A DNA stretch of 64,000 nucleotides from Pseudomonas faucium (lineage in GTDB: Bacteria; Pseudomonadota; Gammaproteobacteria; Pseudomonadales; Pseudomonadaceae): contig NZ_BQIP01000010.1 of NCBI RefSeq assembly GCF_021602585.1, forward strand, positions 1-64,000, written 5' to 3'. Below are positions 42,629-52,211 of the stretch, one piece after another. The translations under genes and the position numbers were made by a program. The number at the start of each line of letters is the position of its first letter. The first letter of the stretch is position 1. The notes under the pieces were generated by a model. The model ran no database searches, was not told the origin of the DNA, and worked only from the letters and a program-made list of their open reading frames with translations.

Positions 42629-43993
42629 ATGCACTTTGCACCTGTAGAGCAAGCCCGCCGTTTTCTCGCCGACAACCCGGATATCGAGCTGTTCGAACTG
42701 TTCATCCTCGACGCCAACGGCGTACCCCGCGGCAAGCTGCTGCACCGCGAGGAACTGCTGGCCGTGTATCAGAGCGGCCGCCCGTTGCCCAGCACCATCC
42801 TGGGCCTGACCCTCAATGGCGATGACGTGGAAAACTCAGGCCTGGTCTGGGACGTGGGCGATATCGATTGCCGCGCCTACCCGCTGGACGGCAGCCTGGT
42901 ACGCCTGCCCTGGCGCCGGGTGCCCACCGCCGCGGTGCAGGTCAGCATGCACCCCACCGAGGGCATGCCGGCCAGCGTCGCCGACCCGCGCCACGTCTTG
43001 CTGCGCACCGTCCAAGCCCTGAAGGCCGACGGCTACCACCCGGTGATGGCCTGCGAGCTGGAGTTCTACCTGCTCGACCAGAAACGCGATGCCCAGGGCC
43101 GCCCGCAACCGGCGCTGGACAACGACGGCGGGCGCCCGCGCAGCACCCAGGTCTATGGCCTGCGCGAGCTGGAGCAGATCGAGCCGTTCCTCGCCGACCT
43201 CTACGCCGCCTGCAAAGCCCAAGGCATCCCGGCGCGCACGGCGATTTCCGAATACGCCCCGGGCCAGGTGGAAATCACCCTGGAACATGGCGATGCCCTG
43301 GAGGCCATGGACCAGGCCGTGCGCTACAAACGCCTGGTCAAGGGCGTGGCCCATGCCCATGGCATGCAAGCCTGCTTCATGGCCAAGCCCTTCGCCCAAC
43401 TGGCCGGCACCGGCATGCACATGCACCTGAGCCTGGCCGACAGTGAAGGCAACAACCTGTTCGCCAGCGACGACAAGGCCGGCACCCCGCTGCTGCGCCA
43501 GGCGGTGGCCGGCATGCTGCGCCACCTGCGCGATTCGTTGCTGCTGTTCTGCCCCAACGCCAACTCGTTCCGCCGCTTCCAGGCCAACAGCTACGCGCCG
43601 CTGGCGCCGACCTGGGGCGTCGACAACCGCACCGTGAGCCTGCGCGTGCCCGGCGGGCCGGCCAACAGCCGCCACGTGGAGCACCGCATCTGCGGCGCCG
43701 ACGCCAACCCTTACCTGGCGGCGGCAGCCATTCTCGCCGCCAGCCACCGCGGCATCCGCGAGCAGCTCGACCCGGGTGCCCCGGTGGAAGGCAACGGCTA
43801 CGCCCAGGCCACCGAGCACCTGCCCACCGACTGGCTGACCGCCCTCGACGCGCTGGAGCGTTCCGAGTGGGCGCGCGAAGCGCTCGGCGAGGCCTTCCTC
43901 GGCGTGTACCTGAAGGTCAAGCGTGCCGAGTACCGCCAGTTCATGGCCGAAGTCAGCGAACAGGACTGGCGCTGGTACCTGCACCAGGCCTGA
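42629..43993 (+). CDS. puuA: Glutamylpolyamine synthetase (glutamine-synthetase family)
   Basis: A 454-residue type I glutamine-synthetase-fold ligase that couples glutamate to putrescine or another amine, the first step of the gamma-glutamylation route of polyamine use. Signatures: LFILDANGVPRGK near the start, the Glu-rich metal site ELEFYL, AYE-type SEYAPGQVEITL, GTGMHMHLSL and the NRTVSLRVPGGP/EHRICGADANPYL end. The start ATG 42629 (MHFAPVEQARRFL) is preferred over GTG 42608. It is paired with a gamma-glutamylputrescine oxidase-like gene. Pseudomonas has many paralogues (PauA/SpuI), so the symbol is by family. Confidence 0.85.
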   Translation: MHFAPVEQARRFLADNPDIELFELFILDANGVPRGKLLHREELLAVYQSGRPLPSTILGLTLNGDDVENSGLVWDVGDIDCRAYPLDGSLVRLPWRRVPTAAVQVSMHPTEGMPASVADPRHVLLRTVQALKADGYHPVMACELEFYLLDQKRDAQGRPQPALDNDGGRPRSTQVYGLRELEQIEPFLADLYAACKAQGIPARTAISEYAPGQVEITLEHGDALEAMDQAVRYKRLVKGVAHAHGMQACFMAKPFAQLAGTGMHMHLSLADSEGNNLFASDDKAGTPLLRQAVAGMLRHLRDSLLLFCPNANSFRRFQANSYAPLAPTWGVDNRTVSLRVPGGPANSRHVEHRICGADANPYLAAAAILAASHRGIREQLDPGAPVEGNGYAQATEHLPTDWLTALDALERSEWAREALGEAFLGVYLKVKRAEYRQFMAEVSEQDWRWYLHQA

Positions 43994-44023
43994 GCCCTAC
44001 CCTATTCAGAACAAGGAATACCC

Positions 44024-45331
44024 ATGAACGCAGCACTCAACAACGGCCCGGCCCAGCGCGCGCCGTCCTATTACAGCGCCTCGCTCAACGACCACACCGA
44101 GTACCCCCAGCTCAAGGGAACGGTGCAGGTCGACGTGGCCATCATCGGCGGCGGCTTCACCGGCGTGGCCACTGCCGTGGAGCTGGCCGAGCGTGGCCTG
44201 AAGGTCGCCGTGGTGGAAACCAACCGCATCGGCTGGGGCGCCAGCGGGCGCAATGGCGGGCAGGTCACGGGCAGCCTGTCGGGCGACGAGGCCATGCGCA
44301 CGCAGATGCGCCAGCGCCTGGGCAACGATGTCGATGACTTCATCTGGCACCTGCGCTGGCGCGGGCATCAGCTGATCGAGCAGCGGGTCGAGCGCTATGG
44401 CATCGACTGCGACCTCAAGCGCGGCCACCTGCACGCGGCCATGAAGCCCGCCCACATGGATGAGCTGCGCGGTTTCCAGGCCGAGGCCGAGCGCCGCGGC
44501 ATGGGCGACCAGGTGCAACTGCTCGACCGCAATGCCGTGGCCCAGCACCTGCAGAGCCCGCTGTACCTGGGCGCGCTGAAGAACATGCGCAACCTGCACC
44601 TGCACCCGCTCAACCTGTGCCTGGGCGAAGCGCGCGCGGCCCACAGCCTGGGGGCGCTGATCTTCGAGAACTCCGAGGTGCTGGACATCGTCCATGGCCC
44701 ACGCCCAGCCGTCGTCACCGCCCATGGGCGGGTCGAGGCGCGCCAGGTGATGCTGGCCGGCGACGTCTACCACAAGCTGGAAAAGCGCCAGCTCAAGGGC
44801 AAGATCTTCCCGGCCATGGGCGGCATCGTCACCACGGCGCCGCTGGGTGAGCTGGCCGAGCAGATCAACCCGCAGGACCTGGCGGTGTACGACTGCCGCT
44901 TCGTGCTCGACTACTACCGCCTGACAGCGGACAAGCGCCTGCTGTTCGGCGGCGGCGCCAACTACTCGGGCAAGGATTCACGGGATATCGAAGGCGAGCT
45001 GCGCCCGTGCATCGAGCGCACCTTCCCGGCGCTCAAGGGCGTGCCGATCGAGTTCCAGTGGAGTTGCGCGATGGGCATCGTGGTCAACCGCATTCCGCAA
45101 CTGGGCAAGCTGTCGGACAACGTCTGGTACTGCCAGGGCTACTCGGGGCATGGCATCGCCACCAGCCACATCATGGGCGAGATCATGGCCGAGGCGCTGA
45201 CCGGGACGCTGGAGAAGTTCGATACCTTTGCCGAGTGCAAGCACATCAAGGTGCCGATGGGGGATCTGCTGGGCAATCCGCTGTTGGCGGCGGGGATGTG
45301 GTACTACCAGATGCTTGAGAAATTGCGCTGA
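44024..45331 (+). CDS. puuB: FAD-dependent gamma-glutamylputrescine oxidase-like
   Basis: A 435-residue DAO-type FAD oxidoreductase. The dinucleotide-binding motif IIGGGFTGVATAVELAERG sits near 40-58 and the conserved GASGRNGGQV follows near 77-86, as in PuuB/PauB. It would oxidise the gamma-glutamylated polyamine to an aldehyde with ammonia and peroxide. AAGGAA precedes ATG 44024, 30 bases after puuA, so the two form an operon. Exact substrate among polyamines or other amines is not certain. Confidence 0.87.
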   Translation: MNAALNNGPAQRAPSYYSASLNDHTEYPQLKGTVQVDVAIIGGGFTGVATAVELAERGLKVAVVETNRIGWGASGRNGGQVTGSLSGDEAMRTQMRQRLGNDVDDFIWHLRWRGHQLIEQRVERYGIDCDLKRGHLHAAMKPAHMDELRGFQAEAERRGMGDQVQLLDRNAVAQHLQSPLYLGALKNMRNLHLHPLNLCLGEARAAHSLGALIFENSEVLDIVHGPRPAVVTAHGRVEARQVMLAGDVYHKLEKRQLKGKIFPAMGGIVTTAPLGELAEQINPQDLAVYDCRFVLDYYRLTADKRLLFGGGANYSGKDSRDIEGELRPCIERTFPALKGVPIEFQWSCAMGIVVNRIPQLGKLSDNVWYCQGYSGHGIATSHIMGEIMAEALTGTLEKFDTFAECKHIKVPMGDLLGNPLLAAGMWYYQMLEKLR

Positions 45332-45338
45332 TCTTACC

Positions 45339-45432
45339 GGCCTCATCGCCGGCAAGCCGGCTCCCGCGGAGAACCACCAGATTCAAGCACTGTGGTCTAC
45401 CTGTGGGAGCCGGCTTGCCGGCGATGAGGCCA
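45339..45432. repeat. REP pair (type 1), CCTCATCGCC variant
   Basis: Facing copies of GGCCTCATCGCCGGCAAGCC type lie between the convergent puuB and fadD genes. Confidence 0.9.
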
Positions 45433-45457
45433 GTCAAGCCAGCCGAGGCCGGGAAGA

Positions 45458-47155
45458 TCAGGCGATCTTCTTCAACCCTTGCTTTTTCAGCTCTTCATCA
45501 CGCAGTTCGCGACGCAGGATCTTGCCCACGTTGGTGGTTGGCAAGGCATCGCGGAACTCGATGTATCGCGGCACCTTGTAGCCTGTGACGTTGGCACGCA
45601 TGTGCTCCATCACCTGCTCCTTGGTCAGGGTCATGCCCGGCTTGACCACGATGAACACCTTGATCACCTCACCCGACTTCTCGTCCGGCACGCCGATCGC
45701 CGCGCATTGCAGCACGCCCGGCAGGCCCGCGAGCACGTCTTCGAGCTCGTTGGGGTACACGTTGAAGCCCGAGACCAGGATCATGTCCTTCTTGCGATCG
45801 ACAATGCGCATGTAGCCGTCGGGCTGGATCAGGGCGATGTCACCGGTCTTCAGCCAACCCTCGGCGTCGAGGATTTCGGCGGTGGCGTCTTCACGCTGCC
45901 AGTAACCCTTCATCACCTGCGGGCCCTTGACGCACAGCTCACCGGTTTCGCCCAACGGCAGTTCGTTTCCGTTGTCGTCGATGACCTTGCACAGGGTCGA
46001 TGGTACCGGGATGCCGATGGTGCCGACCTGGTTGGCCTCGGCCGGGTTGACCGCCGCCACCGGGCTGGTCTCGGTCATGCCGTAGCCTTCGCAGATGGCG
46101 CAACCGGTGACCGTCTTCCAGCGCTCGGCCACGCTCAACTGCAGGGCCATGCCACCGGACAGGGTGATTTTCAGCGCCGAGAAGTCCAGCGCACGGAATG
46201 CCTCGTTGTTGCACAGGGCAACGAACAGGGTGTTGAGGCCGACGAAACCGCTGAACTTCCACTTGCCCAGCTCCTTCACCATCGCTGGCAGGTCGCGCGG
46301 GTTGCTGATCAGCACGTTGTGGTTGCCGATCAGCATCATGGCCATGCAATGGAAGGTAAAGGCATAGATGTGGTACAGCGGCAGCGGGGTGATGAGGATC
46401 TCGCAGCCTTCTTGCAGGTTCGAGCCCATCAGCGCCCGGCACTGCAGCATGTTGGCGACCAGGTTGCGGTGGGTCAGCATCGCGCCCTTGGCCACGCCGG
46501 TGGTACCGCCGGTGTATTGCAACACCGCCACGTCGTTGGGCTGCGGGTTGGCTTCACTGACCGGCTGGCCCTTGCCCAGCGCCAGGGTGTCGTTGAAACG
46601 CACGGCACGCGGCAGGTTATAGGCCGGTACCATCTTCTTCACGTACTTGATGACGCTGTTGATCAGCAGGCGCTTGATCGGCGGCAACAGGTCGGCCACT
46701 TCGGTGACGATGACGTGCTTGACCTGGGTCTTGGGCACCACTTTTTCGGCCAGGTGGGCCATGTTGGCCAGGCACACCAGGGCCTTGGCGCCGGAGTCGT
46801 TGAACTGGTGCTCCATCTCCCGCGTGGTGTACAGCGGGTTGGTGTTGACCACGATCAAGCCGGCGCGCATGGCGCCGAAGACCGCTACCGGGTACTGCAG
46901 GACATTGGGCAGTTGCACGGCAATGCGATCACCCGGCTTGAGGTCGGTGTGCTGCTGCAGCCAGGCCGCGAAGGCGCCGGACAGCGCATACAACTCGCCG
47001 TAGGTGATGGTCTTGCCCAGGTTGCTAAAGGCCGGTTTGTCGGCAAAGCGTTGGCAGGATTGCTTGAGTACCGCCTGGATATTGGGGAATTCGTCAGGAT
47101 TGATTTCCGCCGTAATCCCGGCTGGGTATTTATCCTTCCAAAAATGTTCGATCAT
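45458..47155 (-). CDS. fadD: Long-chain fatty-acid--CoA ligase, upstream paralogue
   Basis: A 565-residue acyl-CoA synthetase that activates imported fatty acids for beta-oxidation. ATP/AMP motifs YTGGTTGVAKGAM (near 212) and YGMTETSP (near 354), the FACS signature around GWLKTGDIALI and the C-terminal PRYIEFRDALPTTNVGK(I) catalytic lysine are present. ATG 47155 with AAGGAG ten bases upstream is chosen over the longer frame. Its paralogue lies immediately upstream (47527-49215) on the same strand, about 60-65% alike by eye; the two have separate upstream regions. Confidence 0.92.
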   Translation of the reverse strand: MIEHFWKDKYPAGITAEINPDEFPNIQAVLKQSCQRFADKPAFSNLGKTITYGELYALSGAFAAWLQQHTDLKPGDRIAVQLPNVLQYPVAVFGAMRAGLIVVNTNPLYTTREMEHQFNDSGAKALVCLANMAHLAEKVVPKTQVKHVIVTEVADLLPPIKRLLINSVIKYVKKMVPAYNLPRAVRFNDTLALGKGQPVSEANPQPNDVAVLQYTGGTTGVAKGAMLTHRNLVANMLQCRALMGSNLQEGCEILITPLPLYHIYAFTFHCMAMMLIGNHNVLISNPRDLPAMVKELGKWKFSGFVGLNTLFVALCNNEAFRALDFSALKITLSGGMALQLSVAERWKTVTGCAICEGYGMTETSPVAAVNPAEANQVGTIGIPVPSTLCKVIDDNGNELPLGETGELCVKGPQVMKGYWQREDATAEILDAEGWLKTGDIALIQPDGYMRIVDRKKDMILVSGFNVYPNELEDVLAGLPGVLQCAAIGVPDEKSGEVIKVFIVVKPGMTLTKEQVMEHMRANVTGYKVPRYIEFRDALPTTNVGKILRRELRDEELKKQGLKKIA

Positions 47156-47276
47156 GGAAGCCCACTCCTTCAGCAACAGCGAAGTTCGATTCACGCGTCG
47201 ATGCGTTTATTATTGATATGTGATGGCGGTTCATTGCAAACCGAAACATCTGAAAGCGGGCCGAGAGTAACAGCTT

Positions 47277-47352
47277 TGTTTGGGGTCGCCTAGGGGCCAA
47301 ACAGGGCCTAACGGTCACAAAAATGACTCAATGAACGATACAAGTCATTTTT
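47277..47352 (-). promoter_or_regulatory. Control region of fadD with two dyads
   Basis: A perfect dyad AAAAATGAC-N16-GTCATTTTT (47319-47352) and another TGTTTGG-N13-CCAAACA (47277-47303) lie in an AT-rich stretch upstream of fadD. Fatty-acid regulators of Pseudomonas (PsrA/FadR-like) bind GAAAC/GTTTC-type dyads, which only the second resembles. The assignment is tentative. Confidence 0.45.
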
Positions 47353-47421
47353 AGAGTATTTAGCCAAAATGTCGCAAATCTAAGAGAATTTCAGACGGCA
47401 AGCGGCATTCTAGAGCGGCTT

Positions 47422-47518
47422 TGGCCCCATCGCCGGCAAGCCGGCTCCCACAAGGGGCCTGCGCAAAACTCAAGGTTGCGCCTTACTTGTGGGAGCCGGC
47501 TTGCCGGCGATGGGGCCA
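47422..47518. repeat. REP pair (type 1) between tandem fadD genes
   Basis: Facing GGCCCCATCGCCGGCAAGCC copies lie between the two fadD genes, with 8 bases to the stop of the upstream gene. They may cap the upstream paralogue's transcript. Confidence 0.92.
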
Positions 47519-47526
47519 CGGATCAA

Positions 47527-49215
47527 TCAAGCGATGTCACGCAACTCGCGCCGCAGAATCTTGCCCACCGGCGTCATCGGCAACGACTCGCGCAGCACAA
47601 TGTGCTTGGGCACCTTGTAGCCGGTGAAGTTGGCCTTGCAATAGGCCTTGAGCTCGTCCACGTCGAGCCCTCCCTCCCGCGCCACCACGAACAGCTTCAC
47701 CGCCTCGCCGGAACGCTCGTCGGGCACACCGATGGCCGCGCAGTTGGCTACCTGCGGGTGGCCCATGATCACGTCCTCGATCTCGTTGGGGTACACGTTG
47801 AAGCCCGACACGATGATCATGTCCTTCTTGCGGTCGACGATGCGGGTGAAGCCGTCCGGGTCGATCACCGCGATGTCGCCAGTCTTGAACCAGCCTTCGG
47901 CATCGAGCGACTGGGCCGTGGCCTCGGGCTGCTTCCAGTACCCCTTCATCACCTGCGGGCCCTGGATGCACAACTCGCCGCGCTCGCCCAACGCCAACTC
48001 GTTGCCCTCGTCATCGATGACCTTGAATGCGGTGCCCGCCACCGGAATACCGACCGTGCCCAGGCGAGCCAGCTTGCCATAGGGGTTGGTGCTGGCCACC
48101 GGCGAAGTCTCGGTCAGGCCGTAGCCTTCGACGATGCGGCAACCGGTGAGGCTTTCCCAGCGTTCGGCGGTGGCCTTGACCAGCGCGGTGCCACCGGAGT
48201 TGGTGACCTTGAGCGCGGAGAAGTCCAGCTGGCGGAACCCTGGGTGGTCCATCAGGGCAACGAAAAGGGTGTTCAACCCAAGCAAGGCCGAGAAGCGCCA
48301 TTTGCCCAGCTCCTTGATGAAGCCTGGGATATCGCGCGGGTTGGTGATCAGCACGTTGTGGTTGCCGGTGACCATCATGCACATGCAGTTCGCGGTAAAG
48401 GCATAGATGTGGTACAGCGGCAGCGGCGCGATCATCACCTCCTGGCCGTCCTTGATCAGCTTCTGCCCGTCCGGGCCGTGCTGGGAGAAGCAGGCCAGCA
48501 CCTGGAGCATGTTCGCCACCAGGTTGCCGTGGCTGAGCATGGCCCCCTTGGCCAGGCCGGTGGTGCCGCCGGTGTATTGCAGCACGGCGATGTCGTCGAG
48601 GTTCAGCGGCACCGGCTTGTGCGCCTGGCTGCGGCCCTGGCGCAACACCTGCTTGAAGGACACCGCCTGCGGCAAGGCGTAGGCCGGGACCATCTTCTTC
48701 ACCTTGTCGACCACGGTATTGACCAGCCAACCCTTGGCCGCCGGCAGCAGGTCGCCCATCTTGGCCTCGATCAGGTACTCGATGCCGGTATCGGGCAGCA
48801 CCTCCTGCACGCGCTTGCCGAACATGTTCAGATACACCAGCGCGCGGGCGCCGGCATCCTTGAACTGGTGACGCATCTCGCGCTCGGTGTACAGCGGGTT
48901 GGTGTTGACCACGACCAGCCCGGCACGCAAGGCGCCGAACACCGCGATCGGGTACTGCAGGACGTTGGGCATCTGCACCGCGATGCGGTCGCCCGGCACC
49001 AGGTCGGTGTGCTGCTGCAGCCAGGCGGCGAAGGCCGCGGAGTAGCGCTCGAGTTCGGCGTAGGTCAGGGTCACGCCCAGGTTGCTGAATGCCGGGCGAT
49101 CGGCGAAGCGCTTGCAGGAGCGCTCGAACACCTCGACCACCGAGGTGTACGCATGGATGTCGATGGTGGAAGGTACGCCCGCCGGGCGCTTGTCATTCCA
49201 GAAGTCGGCTTGCAT
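47527..49215 (-). CDS. fadD2: Long-chain fatty-acid--CoA ligase, second paralogue
   Basis: A 562-residue acyl-CoA synthetase with the same motifs as its neighbour: YTGGTTGLAKGAM near 210, YGLTETSP near 363, GWFKTGDIAVI and the C-terminal PKHIVLRESLPMTPVGK. The pair of fadD genes in tandem is characteristic of P. putida, where the second enzyme is a backup with different chain-length range. ATG 49215 has GAGGA about 11 bases upstream. A TTTGCC/GGCAAA dyad lies at 49260-49275 upstream. Confidence 0.9.
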   Translation of the reverse strand: MQADFWNDKRPAGVPSTIDIHAYTSVVEVFERSCKRFADRPAFSNLGVTLTYAELERYSAAFAAWLQQHTDLVPGDRIAVQMPNVLQYPIAVFGALRAGLVVVNTNPLYTEREMRHQFKDAGARALVYLNMFGKRVQEVLPDTGIEYLIEAKMGDLLPAAKGWLVNTVVDKVKKMVPAYALPQAVSFKQVLRQGRSQAHKPVPLNLDDIAVLQYTGGTTGLAKGAMLSHGNLVANMLQVLACFSQHGPDGQKLIKDGQEVMIAPLPLYHIYAFTANCMCMMVTGNHNVLITNPRDIPGFIKELGKWRFSALLGLNTLFVALMDHPGFRQLDFSALKVTNSGGTALVKATAERWESLTGCRIVEGYGLTETSPVASTNPYGKLARLGTVGIPVAGTAFKVIDDEGNELALGERGELCIQGPQVMKGYWKQPEATAQSLDAEGWFKTGDIAVIDPDGFTRIVDRKKDMIIVSGFNVYPNEIEDVIMGHPQVANCAAIGVPDERSGEAVKLFVVAREGGLDVDELKAYCKANFTGYKVPKHIVLRESLPMTPVGKILRRELRDIA

Positions 49216-49422
49216 TTATTGTTGTTCCTCTGCCTTGACCTGCATGTTCCCTTTTCCTGTTTGCCTGAAGGCAAAAGGCGTTCAACCGACGTTAGCAGGT
49301 AAGCCCAAGGTGGCATATACGCCAAGTGCCGCCATTAACATTGTGAATCTTATTTGTGCCCTTCCTGCAATCGGTGGGGTTGCGCATACACTGTGCGGGT
49401 ACCCCTGCGCAAAGGAATCGCC

Positions 49423-50367
49423 ATGCCCCATGACGCCTTCTGGCTGCCTGCCAGCGAGCACTGCAGCCTGTACGTGCACCAATGGCTGCCGGCCACGCCG
49501 GTGAAAGCCGTGGTGCTGCTGGCGCACGGCATGGCCGAGCACGCCGGGCGCTACCAGCGCCTGGGGCACGCCTTGAGCGACGCCGGCTACGCGCTGGTGG
49601 CCGCCGACCTGCGCGGCCACGGGCGCACCGCCGAGCTGGGCAGCCTCGGCCTGTTCGCCCGGCATCATGGCTGGAATGCCGTGGTCAACGACCTCGGCCT
49701 GCTGGCCCAGCACATCGGCCAGCAGTTTCCCTGCACCCCGCTGATCCTGTTCGGCCACAGCATGGGCAGCTACATCGCCCAGGCCTACCTGATGCACCAC
49801 AGTGGCAGCGTGCACGGGGCCATCCTCAGCGGCTCGAACCTGCAGCCGCCGGCGCTGTACCGCGCGGCGCGCCTGATCGCCCGCCTGGAGGCCTGGCGCC
49901 AGGGCCCGACGGGCAAGAGCGCGCTGATCGACTGGCTGTCGTTCGGCTCCTTCAACAAAGCCTTCAAGCCCAACCGCACGGCGTTCGACTGGCTCAGCCG
50001 CGACCCGGCCGAGGTCGACCTGTACGTTGCCGACCCCTTGTGCGGCTTTCGCTGCAGCAACCAGCTGTGGCTGGACCTGCTCCAGGGCCTGGCGCAGATC
50101 AGCCAGCCTCGCAACCTGGCGCAGATCGACCCGAACCTGCCGTTGCTGGTGATGGGCGGTGAATGTGATCCGGTGAGTGCCGGCAAGCGTCTCACCCATC
50201 TGGCCGACGCCCTGCGCGCGACGGGCAATCGACATGTACAGCTGCGCGTCTATCCTCAGGCGCGGCACGAAGTGCTCAATGAACTCAACCGAGACGAGGT
50301 CACCGCCGATATCCTCGCCTGGCTGGAGCAGGCGCTGGCCCTTGGCCGCCCTGCCCGCAGTGAATGA
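49423..50367 (+). CDS. Monoacylglycerol-lipase-like alpha/beta hydrolase
   Basis: A 314-residue serine hydrolase. The GHSMGS elbow places the nucleophile at Ser113; the acid is in GGECDPVS and the base in ARHEVLNEL, giving a full triad of the hydrolase_4/monoglyceride-lipase type. ATG 49423 follows AAAGGAA. Located beside acyl-CoA synthetases and a hydratase, it probably frees fatty acids from monoacylglycerols or lysophospholipids. It has no signal peptide, so it acts in the cytosol. Confidence 0.87.
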   Translation: MPHDAFWLPASEHCSLYVHQWLPATPVKAVVLLAHGMAEHAGRYQRLGHALSDAGYALVAADLRGHGRTAELGSLGLFARHHGWNAVVNDLGLLAQHIGQQFPCTPLILFGHSMGSYIAQAYLMHHSGSVHGAILSGSNLQPPALYRAARLIARLEAWRQGPTGKSALIDWLSFGSFNKAFKPNRTAFDWLSRDPAEVDLYVADPLCGFRCSNQLWLDLLQGLAQISQPRNLAQIDPNLPLLVMGGECDPVSAGKRLTHLADALRATGNRHVQLRVYPQARHEVLNELNRDEVTADILAWLEQALALGRPARSE

Positions 50368-50400
50368 TAGCGGCCTCGTCCGTCCACCAAGGAAACGCCA

Positions 50401-50871
50401 ATGACCCAGGTCACCAACACGCCTTACGAAGCTCTTGAAGTGGGCCAGACGGCCAGTTACGAAAAGTCCGTGCAAGAGCGCGACATCCAGCTGTTCGCCG
50501 CCATGTCCGGTGACCACAACCCGGTGCACCTGGACGCCGAGTTCGCGGCCAAGAGCATGTTCCGCGAGCGCATCGCCCATGGCATGTTCAGCGGCGCGCT
50601 GATCAGCGCCGCAGTGGCCTGCACCCTGCCTGGCCCTGGCACCATCTACCTGGGCCAGAAGATGAGCTTCCAGAAGCCGGTGAAAATCGGTGACACCCTG
50701 ACCGTGCGCCTGGAAATCCTCGAGAAGCTGCCCAAGTTCAAGGTGCGCATCGCCACCAACGTGTACAACCAGAATGATGAGCTGGTAGTCGAGGGCGAGG
50801 CCGAGATCCTGGCGCCGCGCAAGCAGCAGACCGTCGAGCTGGTGTCGCCGCCGAACTTCGTCGCTAGCTGA
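50401..50871 (+). CDS. phaJ1: (R)-specific enoyl-CoA hydratase, PhaJ1-like
   Basis: A 156-residue MaoC/hotdog hydratase that converts trans-2-enoyl-CoA from beta-oxidation to (R)-3-hydroxyacyl-CoA, the monomer source for polyhydroxyalkanoate. The catalytic pair Asp38...His43 lies in SGDHNPVHLD, with the hydratase-2 motif continuing through RIAHGMFSGALIS. Length and text match P. aeruginosa PhaJ1 from memory. AAGGAA precedes ATG 50401, 33 bases after the lipase gene, so they are likely co-transcribed. Confidence 0.85.
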   Translation: MTQVTNTPYEALEVGQTASYEKSVQERDIQLFAAMSGDHNPVHLDAEFAAKSMFRERIAHGMFSGALISAAVACTLPGPGTIYLGQKMSFQKPVKIGDTLTVRLEILEKLPKFKVRIATNVYNQNDELVVEGEAEILAPRKQQTVELVSPPNFVAS

Positions 50872-50930
50872 TTGCTTCAGTCTGCCCGCCCCCACAGAGA
50901 GACCACAGTTGCCACTTTCAGTGGTGTACC

Positions 50931-50958
50931 TGTGGGAGCCGGCTTGCCGGCGCTAGGG
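50931..50958. repeat. Single REP (type 1)
   Basis: One unpaired copy, CTGTGGGAGCCGGCTTGCCG followed by GCGCTAGGG, lies between convergent phaJ1-like and sigma factor genes. An unrelated GTTGCCACTTTCAGTG stretch occupies the place of the partner copy. Confidence 0.85.
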
Positions 50959-50972
50959 CGGTGACTGCCACC

Positions 50973-52211
50973 TCACTCCAGCGCCTGCAAGCGCTGCTCG
51001 ATATGCCGCCGCTCGGGCCCCTGCCGGGTCAACGCCAGCGCCCGCCGCCAGGCCGCCCGCGCCTGCTCGACATTACCCAGCTGCTGATGCAGCTCGGCCC
51101 GCGCCGCATGCGCCAGGTGATAGTCGCTCAGCTCCCCAGCCTGCAGAATCGCCTCCACTTCCCGCAGCCCCGCCCGTGGCCCATCCCGCTTGGCCAGCGC
51201 CACCGCCCGGTTGAGCGCCACCACCGGTGAAGGCCAGTGCCGCTGCAGTACATCGTACAGCCCGACGATCTCGGCCCAGTCCGTCGCCTCTGCGCTCTGG
51301 GCTTCGGCATGCACTGCAGCGATCGCCGCCTGCACGGTGTAGGCACCGAACGCCCGACTGCCCAGCGCCAGGCGCACCAGCTCGCAACCTTCGCTGATCT
51401 GCTCGTGGTTCCACAGGCTGCGGTCCTGCTGGTCGAGCAGCACCAGGTTGCCTTCGGCATCGCTGCGCGCCCGCTGTCGCGATGCCTGCAGCAGCATCAG
51501 CGCCAGCAGGCCGACGGCTTCCGGGTCGGGCAACAGTTGCACCAGCAAACGCCCCAGGCGAATCGCCTCGTCGCTCAGCGCCTGCTGCAGCACCTGTTCG
51601 CCGGACGACGCCGAATAGCCCTCGTTGAACACCAGGTAGATCACCCGCAGCACGCTCTCCAGGCGTGGCGCCAGCTCGTGCATTTCCGGCACCTGGTAAG
51701 GAATGCGCGCATCGCGGATCTTGGCCTTGGCGCGCACGATGCGCTGGGCGATGGTCGCCGGGCTCTGCAGGAACGCCCGGGCGATCTGCTCGGTGGTCAG
51801 GTCGCACACCTCGCGCAGGGTCAGAGGCACCTGGGCATCGGCGGCCAGGGCCGGGTGGCAGCAGGTGAAGATCAGCCGCAGGCGGTCGTCGGCGAGCAGT
51901 TCTTCCTCGCTGGGGTCGGGTTGCTGGCCTTCGATGAGCATGATCAGGTCTGCCTGGGAGCGGTCGAAACGGGCGCGCCGGCGCAGGGCGTCGATGGCCT
52001 TGAAGCGGCCGGTCGACACCAGCCAGGCACGCGGGTTGGCCGGGATACCGTCGCGCTGCCAGCGCTCCACCGCGATGAAAAAGGCATCGTGCATCGCCTC
52101 CTCGGCCAGGTCGAAATCGCCCAGCAAGCGGATCAGCGTCGCCAGGATGCGCCGCGAGTCGCGCCGGTACACCGCCTCGACCTCGGCGCGCACGGCGCGT
52201 TCCTGCACCAT
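50973..52211 (-). CDS. ECF42-type RNA polymerase sigma factor
   Basis: A 412-residue extracytoplasmic-function sigma factor. Region 2 (about 10-80, with FDLAEEAMHDAFFIAVERW) and region 4 (about 110-170, with LREVCDLTTEQIARAFLQSPATIAQRI) are followed by a long C-terminal extension (about 180-412) of helical, TPR-like repeats. That extension, the lack of an anti-sigma gene and the adjacent DGPF protein define the ECF42 group. ATG 52211 overlaps the SRPBCC stop by one base. The signal sensed is unknown; the C-terminal extension is needed for activity in studied members. Confidence 0.92.
   Translation of the reverse strand: MVQERAVRAEVEAVYRRDSRRILATLIRLLGDFDLAEEAMHDAFFIAVERWQRDGIPANPRAWLVSTGRFKAIDALRRRARFDRSQADLIMLIEGQQPDPSEEELLADDRLRLIFTCCHPALAADAQVPLTLREVCDLTTEQIARAFLQSPATIAQRIVRAKAKIRDARIPYQVPEMHELAPRLESVLRVIYLVFNEGYSASSGEQVLQQALSDEAIRLGRLLVQLLPDPEAVGLLALMLLQASRQRARSDAEGNLVLLDQQDRSLWNHEQISEGCELVRLALGSRAFGAYTVQAAIAAVHAEAQSAEATDWAEIVGLYDVLQRHWPSPVVALNRAVALAKRDGPRAGLREVEAILQAGELSDYHLAHAARAELHQQLGNVEQARAAWRRALALTRQGPERRHIEQRLQALE

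Noticed and set aside
48300-49215. Frameshift between the two fadD genes
   Set aside because: Both frames are intact from start to stop with all motifs; the similarity reflects duplication, not a split gene.
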